The notes under the pieces are model-generated. The model ran no database searches. It saw only the letters and a program-made list of their open reading frames with translations, and had not been told where the DNA came from. DNA of 64,000 bases from Sipunculus nudus. Lineage: Eukaryota > Annelida > Sipuncula > Golfingiida > Sipunculidae. Below, in pieces: positions 38,779 to 47,991 of this stretch; the first letter of the stretch is position 1; each line of letters starts with the position of its first letter. The stretch covers positions 386,501 through 450,500 of the forward strand of contig JAPPUL010000081.1 in the NCBI GenBank assembly GCA_026874595.1, read 5' to 3'. The position numbers and the translations under genes are program-made.

Positions 38779-39461
38779 TTATACCTCTTTTAAAAAGTCT
38801 GGTAAGGCTGGGTGTGGAAAAACAGAAAAAGCCTTAAGGCGTTGATGCGTTCTATTTGCGGCAGATTTTATATGAAAACGCAAAGTCTCACATGCCGTAT
38901 CAACAGCCCCCAGCGGAGTAAATTCAAAATGATAGCATGCTCATTTAAAGATTGCGTTACATCTTTTATTCCCACGGTTTCAAAAAATTTCTGATTAATG
39001 AATAATGATGTTTGAGCTTGTTGCAATGCTTTTAAAAGGAGCTTATTGGCATTATTTTGGTAAAGGCCATAATGAAACTCAAATTCAACCTTTCGAATTT
39101 GTTCGGGTTGTAAAGTTTCCATATTCATGACTTCATCTAAAAAATTTAAAAGATAGCAATTATATTGCTGATCTATATTGTTGCTAAACTCTTTAAGAGC
39201 CTCTGGCTCAAGAGCATATCTTGTATGAAATTGCTTTTGAAGTGTTTGAGATGTAAGGGGCTCAACAATCCAATGAGACCGTTCATCTTTACTTACCACC
39301 ATACGCTGCTGCAGTTTGAACAACAACTCTCTTATAATTGTGCGGCTTACACCATAATATTCCGATGCGATACGCTCATTAATCCAAAAACGACCAAAAG
39401 GCATTGCACAAATAAGTGCTTTTTCGAATTCTTCTTCAATAAGATTTAAGGATATTTCCAT
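38779..39461 (-). pseudogene. GntR-family transcriptional regulator, frameshifted near its C-terminus
   Basis: The FCD/VanR-type GntR regulator has an N-terminal winged helix (NERIASEYYGVSRTIIRELLFKLQQRMVV, about residues 28-56) and an all-helical effector domain. A one-base insertion in CTGGGGGCT at about 38908 throws off the last quarter; correcting it gives AVDTACETLRFHIKSA and a terminus at 38779 (PDFLKEV). The DNA-binding domain is unaffected, so partial function cannot be excluded. It is divergent from the NCS1 permease gene and most likely controlled it. Confidence 0.78.
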
Positions 39462-39791
39462 ACAATTGAGCCTTCTTATAATCTTTTTATTATCTTTTAA
39501 AAATATAACAGAAATCTTTTTTGTGCAAAATCTTTATGCTTTTATGATGAAGTCATGACAACCTACAGTATTTGCTCTTGCATTGATAAAAGGCATTTAA
39601 AATCCTGCCGCTAAACAGACCACGGGTATACAATACACAGCTATAATAGAGTTTAGTGGTATATAATTGCCCATTATATATCTTTTAAATTGTATTTTGT
39701 ATACAAAAATTTCACAATATGCATTTCCCATAGTATCTTACTACTTAATATATTTTTTCTCTGACCTCATAACAAAAAAGGAGAGCTCAAA
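39462..39791. promoter_or_regulatory. GntR/NCS1 divergent control region with GTATAC palindromes
   Basis: A perfect palindrome TTTTGTATACAAAA lies at 39695-39708 and a related element GTATACAATAC at about 39626-39636. TTGTATACAA-type sites are common operators of FCD-domain GntR regulators. Sited between a GntR gene and the transport gene, they are good operator candidates. AAAAAGGAGAG precedes the TTG start of the permease. No gene is present in the interval. Confidence 0.6.
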
Positions 39792-41245
39792 TTGTCTAAT
39801 CAAGAAAGTTATAAAATCCAATCTGCTAAAAATCATCTACTTGAAAAAGCCATTCTTCCAGTTGTTTATAGCCATCGCTCTATTTCTGACATTGGTTATC
39901 TTTGGATGTGGATATGTATGGCTGTAATCATTGCGACATTCTCTATCGGTGCCGCAGGTATTGCAGGCTTAGATTTAGTAACTGTTGCTATAACAGTTTT
40001 TTTAGCAAATCTCGCATTAGTTGTTATGCTTTTTACCGCAGATATTGGAACGGAGCATGGGCTAAGCTTTGCTGTCTTTTTGCGTGCGCCTTTTGGAACT
40101 GTAGGAACGCATTTACCATCAGTTTCTCGTGGTATTGTTGCTGCGATATGATTTGGTATACAAACCTATTTGGGGGCCCTCGCATTAAATGGTATTGTCA
40201 ATTACATCACAGGCTTTGATAGCTGGATATTTTGGTATGCTATTTTTGCCATTGTTCAAATTGTGAATACCGCTATGGGCATTAAGGCTGTGGAGCGCTT
40301 AGCAACGATTGCAGCCCCCGCCATTATCGTGATTTCAATTTGAATGTATTATACTTTAGAAAATGTTGCCGAAGTGAAAGGTGTAAATATTTGGACTTTT
40401 GCAGGCAGCGACGATATTAGCATTTTTATTCTATTTGTAACAAATATGTCTTTTTGGTCTGCTTTGGCTGTGGATATTCCTAATTTAACCCGTTATTTGC
40501 ACACAGAATCTGGTGCGAAAAGTTTTTATAAAAGAAACAAAAAAGCTATTATTGCTCAGTTCTTAGGTTGCCTCTCACACAAGCATGGGTTGGCGTGATT
40601 GGCGCAATTTCATTTATGGCTGCAGGTGACTGGAACCCAATTAATGTTATTCAGGCCGAAGGCACGGGCATTGTTTTAATTATATTACTGATATTGGTTA
40701 TTCTTGCGCAATGGTCTACAAATACGGCGGCCAACTTAATTCCGGCAACCTTAGCTTTTGTAAATGCTGGTGCACCAAAAGTGAATTACACCCTTGGCTT
40801 AATCATTGCAGGCATTATCGGAACATTATCATTCCCATGGCTGATCTTAGATCATCTCTTTACCTATTTAGGCTTTTATGGCGCCATTTTATCGGCTGTT
40901 GGCGGCATTATGATTTGTGATTATTTCATCATTAGAAAGCGTCAACTCAATGTGCCTGAGCTGTTTAAAGAAGATGGTCAATATACTTATGCCAATGGTT
41001 TTAATCCGGCAGCATTAATTGCGTGGGTTATAGGCAGCGCAGCCGCAATCTACTCTATCCAGTTCGCTTATATTATCGGCTTCCCTGTTGCTTTTATTAT
41101 TTATTATATTTTGATGAAATTTTGGATATTAGAAAAACACCCACAAGCCGAGGTTACATCTCCTTCTGAAGCTGATTATTTAGCAACATCTGTTGGTAAG
41201 AGCTGGGGTTTTTCCGATGGAAAAATCACACGTCAATCCAATTAA
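39792..41245 (+). pseudogene. NCS1-family nucleobase/hydantoin/allantoin permease, decayed
   Basis: A twelve-span NCS1 permease can be read with three lesions: TGA at 40149-40151 (IVAAI-stop-FGIQTYLG) and TGA at 40341-40343 (VISI-stop-MYY), both where the family has Trp, and a one-base loss at about 40573 (FLG-LPLTQAWVGV). Typical motifs remain: FLRAPFGTVGTHLPSVSRG, NMSFWSALAVDIPNLTRY, QWSTNTAANLIP and GGIMICDYFIIRKRQ. The start is TTG with a strong ribosome-binding site. TGG is used for Trp elsewhere in the gene, so the stops look like G-to-A decay rather than recoding. The substrate is probably a pyrimidine, purine or ureide. Confidence 0.85.
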
Positions 41246-41287
41246 TAATGAAACGGATTATAACCCATTAATGCAGGAGCCCATATT

Positions 41288-42679
41288 TTGAAACTAAGAA
41301 CAAAAATTCAAACTCTTGATGATATGATGTATGCTTTAATCAGCGGTAATGCAAATTCATATATGTTTTTAGATGAAGCGATAAAAAATGCTCAGACCGC
41401 TGAATTTATGTTCACTCAAATACAAGCGGATGAGGCAAAAAAATGGTTAGAAAAAGCCTACAGCACAGGCATGTGTCATAGCTTGGATCGACCTTTATTT
41501 GGTATTCCTTTTGTTTTAAAAGATGTATTTGCACAAAAAGGATACAAAAACCAAGGAGCAAGCTTCGCCCTTGAAAATGTAGCTGAAGAAGAATATGACA
41601 GCATGGTTGTTCATATTTTAAATGATGCTGGCATGTATTGTATGGGCCGTACAAATATGAGTGAATTTGCATTTTCTGGCGTGGGATATAATCCACATTT
41701 TGGCACCGCTCAAAATGTTTGGTCACAAGATGAACCGCTAATTCCAGGCGGTTCATCTTCAGGATCAGCCATTGCCGTTGCTCAGGGTGTTGCACCTGTT
41801 GGTATCGGTAGTGATACATCTGGCTCTATTCGTATTCCTGCGGCATTAAATGGCCTTGTTGGGTTTAAGCCAACTTCTATGCGAATATCTAAAAAAGGTA
41901 TGTTTGCTTTATCGCCAAGCCTAGATACCGTTGGGACGATGACACATAGCGTAAAAGATTTATTTCTGCTCTTAAAAATATTTGGCTTTAATTTAGATGA
42001 AAATCCAAAACAAAAAGAAAAACCCGAATTTGTTGTTCCAAAAAATCTGGATCAATTTGGCATAGACAAACGGATTTTAGCAAATTTTTGAAAACCATAT
42101 TACGAAGATCACCAAAAGTGGATATTCTGTTGAATATTCCGAAATTAAATCTTTTCACTCTATTTTAAAATTATTTAATCAATTCAATATGCTACGCTTG
42201 TGGCTATTGAAGCTTATATGAATTTAATGCCTTTGTTTAACAAATATGGTGAAAAGCAAGTAGATCCATTCATTTTGAAACGCTTAAAACAACAAGAAGG
42301 ATGTAAGGCAAAAAATTTCGTTCATTTATTGCAAAAACGAAGCGAGTTGATGAATCAAGTTCAAACAGAGATTGATGGTAGGCTTCTTTTGATGCCAACA
42401 ACGGCAATACGAGCTGTTCCGATCGCCGAGATTGAAAGTAGCTTAGCAAACTTCATGAAGATCAATAAAAATATTTTAAAGCTTACAATGTTAGGAAGCT
42501 TTTTAGATATGCCAAGCTTGGCATTACCGACAGGTATTTCAGATGGAGCTCACCCGGATTCAATCATGATTTCAGGTGTTACCAACTCTGATGAAAAAGT
42601 GCTTTTTGCGGTAAAAGATTTAGCGGCTATTTTCACCAAAGATAGACCTATAAATAATTTACGCTTAAGCCAAAATTAG
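41288..42679 (+). pseudogene. Amidase-signature family hydrolase, frameshifted twice
   Basis: The N-terminal 260 residues hold the amidase-signature core: Lys in PFVLKDVFA, PGGSSSGSAIAVAQG and the nucleophile region GSDTSGSIRIPAALNG. Frame changes at about 42089 (in a T-run) and 42190 are needed to reach the C-terminal part (ATLVAIEAYMNL ... FLDMPSLALPTGIS). Relatives hydrolyse allophanate, N-carbamoyl compounds or amides. It is 43 bp after the NCS1 permease, so the pair probably imported and hydrolysed a nitrogenous ring compound (inference). Confidence 0.83.
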
Positions 42680-42696
42680 AAAAGAAAGGGTATAAA

Positions 42697-43492
42697 AATG
42701 GCTAAAAAATATTTGTTGCTTATGGTATCGACGTTGATGCTGTTGCAGGGTGGCTGGGTTCTTACGGAGGCGATGATAGCCCCGATGATATTTCACGCGG
42801 TTTATTTGCAGGAGAGGTAGGTTCTCCACGTTTATTAAAATTATTTGAAAAACATAAAATAAAAACAACCTGGTTTATACCAGGCCATTCTATAGAAACA
42901 TTTCCTGAGCAAATGAATGCTGTTGCCGATGCAGGGCATGAAATAGGTATGCATGGTTATAGCCATGAAAATCCAATTGCCATGACACGTGAACAAGAAA
43001 CAGCGATTTTAGATAAATCTATTGATCTAATCACAAAACTTTCAGGCAAGCGGCAACGGGCTATGTTGCACCTTGGTGGGAATTTAGCCCTGTAACCAAC
43101 GAGCTCTTATTAGAGCGCGGCATAAAATATGATCATTCGTTAATGCATAACGATTTCCACCCTTATTATGTTCGTGTTGGCGATAGCTGGACAAAAATTG
43201 ATTATTCTCAGCATCCAGACACATGGATGAAACCTTTAGAAAGGGGTTAAGAAACAGATCTGGTAGAAATACCTGCTAACTGGTATTTAGATGATCTCCC
43301 TCCAATGATGTTCATTAAAAAATCACCAAATTCGCATGGTTTTGTGAACCCACGAGATATTGAGGAAATGTGGCGCGATCAATTTGATTGGGTATATAAT
43401 GAATATGATTATGCTGTATTCACGATGACGATCCACCCCGATGTTTCGGGGCGACCTCAGGTTTTAGCCATGCATGAAAGGTTAATCCAGTA
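42697..43492 (+). pseudogene. Polysaccharide-deacetylase-family hydrolase (allantoinase PuuE-like subgroup), decayed
   Basis: The NodB-fold protein is split over frames: ATG 42697, a one-base loss in an A-run at about 42705, then [48 protein letters not shown]; a second shift at about 43065 before [17 protein letters not shown]; and TAA at 43248-43250 (LERG[19 protein letters not shown]). The metal-site HGYSH and the initial Asp (GIDVD) remain. This subgroup acts on C-N bonds of ureides in some genomes, which suits the amidase and NCS1 neighbours. Confidence 0.82.
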
Positions 43493-43497
43493 AAAGA

Positions 43498-44211
43498 ATT
43501 ATCATTGAAACAACGGGCTTAGCAGAACCTGGCCCTATTGCGTCTACCATATTTTCAGACCCTGTTTTATCCAATCATTTTCAGCTTAAAAATATTGTAA
43601 CCGTTGTGGATGCACAATTGAGCTCTCAAATTGCTGATATCCGTGAAGAATGGGTAAAACAAGTGGCCGCCGCAAATGTCATTTACCTTTCAAAAACAAA
43701 CCTCATCAAAGATGATGCAACAGACATATTAGATATTGTACATAAAATCAACCCGACCGCTCAGATTATATCCGCAAAAGAAGCTCAAAAATTGAGTTCT
43801 ATTCTTTTTAATGAACTGCCTGACTTGGCTTCATCTTACAAAAACAATCAGCTTCCGCATCAGACTCAAAACAGCATCTCTGACGCTCAGCATACACATA
43901 TTTCAGAAGAAAATGGCATAAGCTCTTTTATTTTAAATTTCGATCAAGATATGGATTGGGTCCGTTTTGGGTTTTGGTTTTCAGCAATGCTCCAAGCCTA
44001 TGGCACACAAATTTTAAGGGTCAAAGACATCTTGAATATTGGTGATAATAAAATCATTTCATTCAATGCTGTACAACATATTGTTTATCCGCCATCATTA
44101 CTGCAAGAAACACCTAAAGGTTGGAAAGGATCTCAACTGGTTTTTATCGTTCGTAATCTATCCTCCCAAAAGGTCATTCATTCATTTGAACATTTTATCA
44201 TTCATAATTAG
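43498..44211 (+). pseudogene. CobW/P47K-family GTPase, 5'-truncated
   Basis: The gene begins abruptly inside the G domain at RIIIETTGLAEPGPIAST (the ETTGLA-type G3 region), with no Walker A (GGFLGAGKTT-type) segment. Then follow VTVVDAQ, NVIYLSKTNLI (base-recognition loop), an internal HTHISEENGISSF segment and the CobW C-terminal domain ending SQKVIHSFEHFI. It starts directly after the deacetylase stop, so a deletion has removed the 5' third. CobW GTPases are metal chaperones; here it may have served a zinc-dependent hydrolase in the cluster. Confidence 0.8.
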
Positions 44212-44225
44212 TAAATAAGTTCGCC

Positions 44226-45164
44226 TTGGCTCAAGATAAAAAAGAAAAAGCACCAATAGCAAAAAAGAATAAAGCACCATCATTAAAATCACCTAAGGTC
44301 ACTTTACGTGTTTTAGGTACAAAAGTTACTCTTTTAGAACCTTTGCGTAAGGCCGCAGAGAAAGACTTAAATATTCGCTTAGAATACATTCCGAAAGATG
44401 GAACCGATGCTCAATCTACCGCGGCTTTATCGCCAGAAAGTTTTGATATCTATGATCAATGGTTTCATGATATTGACATGATTTGGCCAACCTCTTCTTT
44501 ACAAGCTATCGATGTTAATCGCATAAATTCTTGTAATAAGATTAGTAAATTACCCCATATTACTAAAAAAAGATTTGGTCAGCTTGTCCCAGAAATATCA
44601 TTGGGAAGCATACCTCTTAAACGGCTTTATGTTCAATATAATGATGAGCTTGGAGAGGCTGAAAGTGAAAAAATTAGCCTGTTGCCAACAGTGCATAATG
44701 CAGATAGCTTTGCTGTCATTAATGGGAAGGGAAATCAAAAAATTGATAGCTGGTCCAGCTTACCTCAAGAGAAAGCTGGGTATGGTATCGGCCTACAATA
44801 TGATGCTTCTATAGGCGCATTAGATGCCATTATGTCTTTTAAATCTTAAAATATTTTAAACTGCCAAGATATAGGAAATTTATCTTTAGAAGAAATTGAT
44901 GAATTCACCCTACAGCTAAAATCCATCATTCAACGCCACCGTAAAAAACCCAAAATCTTTTTTTGGCGTGAAGGCAAAATAGTTATGGCACAAGCGAGAA
45001 AAGGATCAAAAATATATACCAGCATGTGGTGGTCGCTCTTTATTGAACTAAAAGCCGCTGGTTGTGACATTCAGCTTGTCACTCCTAAAGAGGGGTATCG
45101 TGGTTTGTATGGTGGTTTAGGCATTTCGAAGCATTTAAGCGGCCCTAAGCTCGAAGCAGCAAAG
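44226..45164 (+). pseudogene. PotD-like ABC transporter substrate-binding protein, interrupted and 3'-truncated
   Basis: The Lys-rich, low-similarity N-terminus is followed by TLRVLGTKVTLLEPLRKAAEKDLNI, YDQWFHDIDMIWP and GIGLQYDASIGALDAI. TAA at 44847-44849 interrupts the frame, which then resumes (NLSLEEIDEFTLQLKSIIQR, SMWWSLFIELKAAGCDI, GYRGLYGGLGISKHL). At about 45160, after SGPKLEAA, the protein switches without a break to unrelated sequence; the C-terminal Trp-rich tail expected of the family is missing. This is a deletion junction. Confidence 0.75.
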
Positions 45165-46086
45165 GCTCAAAGTATCACGATCAATTACCAACCAAGCAGT
45201 TCTCCTGCCGATGTGGCACTTTTTTGCTTTCTCAATCAGCCAAATCTTTTTCATACAGAATATGCGCGATCATTAGTCAGAAACTACCGTGGCTTCAGCT
45301 TCTATTGGGGAGCACATGGACAGAAACGATCATTCCCGACAATTTCGGTGAAACAATCACGGCTCTACAGTCTTAGCTTGATGAATGGTTTGCCAGCAAT
45401 AATAGATTGAAAAATTGCCGGGTTTATTTCTTTCCTCAAGGACACCGAGTTAGCATCGTTATCAAATACGGCAAGCCATTGAAGCGTGAGCTTAAAATGA
45501 CAGATGGTGAAACAGAGAGTATTTTTTATAACCCCCAATGTCATGATCTTTTGATTTACAATTGCGACAGCGATGATGTGAGCGTCAGAGTATCCAGCAA
45601 GAAAAAAGGCCAGATAGAAGAATTCTTGCGCTGTGTAGGGAAGCATGTTTTTGGCAGCGAGGAATACTTCGCTGAGCAAAAGAAGTTTTCGTTAGAAAAA
45701 TTACGAGATGTTGATAATGCCGCTCATAATTTTGCCACTACTGATGGCGTCGAAGATGTGAAGCTGGTTGAGATTCATTATGATTGGGGCGGTGAAACTG
45801 AAATCGGAAAATCAGGCAACCTTCTCAACACACTGATACGAAAAACAGTCAAGACTCTACAAAGCGTGCTGCCATAACTTTTGCCAAGTTCAGCCTGAAG
45901 TTTGAGGGGGTGAAAAAAGCAAGGCCGATTGATATCCGGGCTGGTAATCGTGCCACGTTCAGTCGTGACGAAGACTTCTTGGTTGTAGAAGATTGGATCA
46001 CCGATCAAGGGCTAGTTGAAGCAAGAACCCCTAAACAGGAGGCAGCGCAATATGTGGAATATGCTCGCGATGCTGCCTCGGCATGA
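45165..46086 (+). pseudogene. Conserved protein of unknown function X, 5' end lost, broken
   Basis: From the junction, the frame with KAQSITINYQPSSSPADV and QSAKSFSYRICAIISQ runs through a TAG (about 45380, ALQS-stop-LDEWFA) into NCRVYFFPQGHRVSIVIKYG and a long open stretch to about 45870. A one-base shift there leads to AAITFAKFSLKFEGV, DIRAGNRATFSRDEDF and a stop at 46084-46086. No catalytic motif is evident; the HRVSIVIKYGKPLKRELKM and VEIHYDWGGETEIGKSG segments look like conserved strands. The end overlaps gene Y by 36 bp, so X and Y form a natural pair. I do not know the function. Confidence 0.6.
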
Positions 46087-47100
46087 ACATAACCATGCAT
46101 TCTTAATTAAGCACTTTGGTGACGCTGAAGTAATAAAATCTTGGTTCGATAGCACGACGGCTTTTGATGAACAGTTGCATTGCGACCATGGTTATTGCGG
46201 TGGAAGACGTATTTGTGAAATGCCTGACGGAAAAATACTGGCGGTTTGCAATGATGACACCACCTCCTGTCCGGACTTGCACATTTCAAACAATGACAGA
46301 CGGCTACATATTCTTAGCCTCAAAAAGATTGCCAGCTTAATCGCAGAGTCTAGGAATGAGATTTCAGTTTTAAAGGACGTACAGGCCATTGACGGCTCTT
46401 CAAACTGTATAAGAGGTCACTATATCCCCAGAGGTATTATTCGTTATCCAGTAATTTTTGGGATAGATATTTATGATAGTGATCTTGAAAGTATAATCAA
46501 CCATGTGATTGGGCTTGATGGATCAGCCATCTTGCTTCTGCCATCCATCGACAACATCAGCCAATCCAAAATTAATGCCATCAGAGCTAAAGGCTCTGCT
46601 TTGATTGGTCTGCAGTATTTGGCTATACAGACACGCTTATCGATGCCACGAAAGCATTAGAGGAACTTTCTGCCTTCCATGAAAATCAGGAAGACCCAAT
46701 GCCAGAAGTGAGCTGTGTCTTATTTCCAACCCTAGCCGATGCAGAGTGGTCCAATATTACGATTAAGTTTACTGATGAGCATACGGTTCGTGTTACATGC
46801 AGCACTGGTAACAATAGGGTTTCTCAAGTTTATAATTTTACCCAGATGGGCATGGCAGATGGCCGAACGGCATCTCCCAATAAACAATGGAATCTGCTGG
46901 AAGGTTTTGCAGATGAGCAAGACCAGTTCATATGGGACAACCCAAAAGCCAACCGTAACCAGAAAAAGCAAAAACAAGAGCTTAAGAAGGTCTTTCAAAA
47001 GTTCTTCGGCATATATGACAGCGATCCATTTGAGGATTACAAAGATCACAAAAACCGGGTTTGCTATCACTCTAAGTTTCATATCTCACCTGATGAGTGA
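46051..47100 (+). pseudogene. Conserved protein of unknown function Y, one frameshift
   Basis: The start MWNMLAMLPRHEHNHAFL at 46051 lies inside the end of X. A Cys/His-rich segment (HCDHGYCGGRRI ... AVCNDD ... SCPDL, about residues 48-80) may bind metal. The frame shifts by one at about 46612 and continues SAVFGYTDTLIDATKALEEL, VSCVLFPTLADAEWSNITIKF, YNFTQMGMADGR and QKFFGIYDSDPFEDY to TGA at 47100. I recall proteins with MW--L-LLP-HEHNRAFL starts and a TQMGM segment as a widespread uncharacterised family, but cannot assign a role. Confidence 0.6.
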
Positions 47101-47111
47101 CAATGACAGGC

Positions 47112-47354
47112 ATAGACTGGTGCGAAATGATCAATTGCGAAACCTTTGATTTCCCATGACTAAAAGCTCCGTACTTCACTTTTTCAAGTACGGTGTTTTT
47201 CAGGAAAGGGGCATATATAGGAGAAAAATTAGAGAAAAATGGGGTGTTTTATAAAGAGCAAGTCAATCGCAAACAGCAAAAAAACCCACAAATGCTGGGC
47301 TTTTGAGGCTATGCCATTTCAGGCATATGAAAGTTCGTTTGGTGTTAATGGCGG
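47112..47354 (+). repeat. Right copy of the ~250-bp direct repeat, ending in tRNA-Ser
   Basis: This copy matches 18238-18493. It encodes the tail IDWCEMINCETFDFP (frame different from gene Y's end at 47100), a terminator at 47169-47200 and conserved non-coding DNA. Its last bases, TGGCGG (47349-47354), are the CCA, discriminator and first acceptor bases of the leftward tRNA-Ser(GCU). The pair brackets 28.9 kb of foreign-looking DNA. Confidence 0.8.
47169..47200 (+). terminator. Hairpin terminator in the right repeat
   Basis: CCGTACTT (47169-47176) and AAGTACGG (47186-47193) form the same 8-bp stem as in the left repeat, followed by TGTTTTT. The stem is conserved while the loop differs between copies, which indicates selection for the hairpin before duplication or decay. 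Confidence 0.7.
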
Positions 47355-47438
47355 AGAGAGAGGGATTCGAACCCTCGGTACCAATATTGGTACAACTGCT
47401 TAGCAGGCAGCCCTGATCGACCACTCCAGCACCTCTCC
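47349..47438 (-). tRNA. tRNA-Ser(GCU), CCA encoded
   Basis: On the minus strand the gene starts GGAGAGG at 47438, has the anticodon loop CTGCTAA (anticodon GCT), a long variable arm (GTTGTACCAATATTGGTACC), the T loop GGTTCGAAT and the 3' acceptor strand TCTCTCC, then discriminator G and an encoded CCA (47351-47349). It reads AGC/AGU codons. It is intact although it forms the end of the repeat. Confidence 0.92.
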
Positions 47439-47458
47439 TTAAAGACTATTTCATAAAA

Positions 47459-47543
47459 CGGAAGGAGTGGGATTCGAACCCACGGTGAGTTGCCCCACAA
47501 CGATTTTCAAGACCGCCTCCTTAAACCACTCGGACATCCTTCC
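47459..47543 (-). tRNA. tRNA-Ser(UGA), CCA not encoded
   Basis: The minus-strand gene starts GGAAGGA at 47543 with anticodon loop CTTGAAA (anticodon TGA), a long variable arm and the T loop GGTTCGAAT, ending TCCTTCC plus discriminator G. Next come TTTT bases, so CCA must be added enzymatically, unlike its neighbour 20 bp away. Confidence 0.92.
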
Positions 47544-47568
47544 TCTTCATACAAAAACTTACTCAAGC

Positions 47569-47943
47569 TTACTCTTGCAACTTCACTATCAAGCTTGCCA
47601 CCATCGGTAATGGATTGTCCGTATCATAAAATCCACGGTATCTTACAAGCTCCCCTTTTGAGAAAAAATATTCCTTACTCGCTTGTTGCAAATATCTTGC
47701 TTCTACCTTTGTCTCCATATGTTTATCCGAAGGATCTCTTAAGTGCATTATCTTTTCGACAACTGTATGAAATATTACTTCTTTCTCTTCGTTTGGGATT
47801 GTTGTTGGAAACGATATCGTAAAATGGCATTCTTCCTTCGCAACTCCGGATATTACTGTGTTATTCTTTTTATAGCTCCTATTTAAATCTTCCATTAACA
47901 TTCGGCTCGTTGTGCTTATAACCAAATCTGTCATCCCTATCAT
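47569..47943 (-). CDS. Hypothetical protein, 124 aa
   Basis: The start at 47943 follows a strong AAAGGAGTT site. The protein is soluble, mixed alpha/beta, with no signal peptide or membrane segment; segments such as CHFTISFPTTIPNEEKEVIF and SKGELVRYRGFYD carry no family I recognise. It lies between tRNA-Ser(UGA) and the PilZ gene, 48 bp from the latter and in the same direction, so they are probably one operon. Confidence 0.6.
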   Translation of the reverse strand: MIGMTDLVISTTSRMLMEDLNRSYKKNNTVISGVAKEECHFTISFPTTIPNEEKEVIFHTVVEKIMHLRDPSDKHMETKVEARYLQQASKEYFFSKGELVRYRGFYDTDNPLPMVASLIVKLQE

Positions 47944-47991
47944 ATATATAACTCCTTTAATTTTATCAACTATTACTTTTTTCTTAAATCC

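Noticed and set aside
40149-40343. TGA read as tryptophan (altered genetic code) in the NCS1 permease
   Set aside because: Two TGA codons fall at conserved Trp sites, but TGG is used for Trp throughout, TGA ends other genes (for example glpP, 21006), and the same region also has TAA/TAG stops and frameshifts. Decay explains all of them.
44226-45410. Natural fusion of the PotD-like protein with protein X
   Set aside because: The joined frame ends soon after and X continues in another frame with its own stop and frameshift; the binding protein lacks its usual C-terminus. A deletion junction is simpler.
45365-45679. Minus-strand frame with a leader-like start
   Set aside because: It is antisense to protein X, which continues across it with conserved-looking sequence; no ribosome-binding site.
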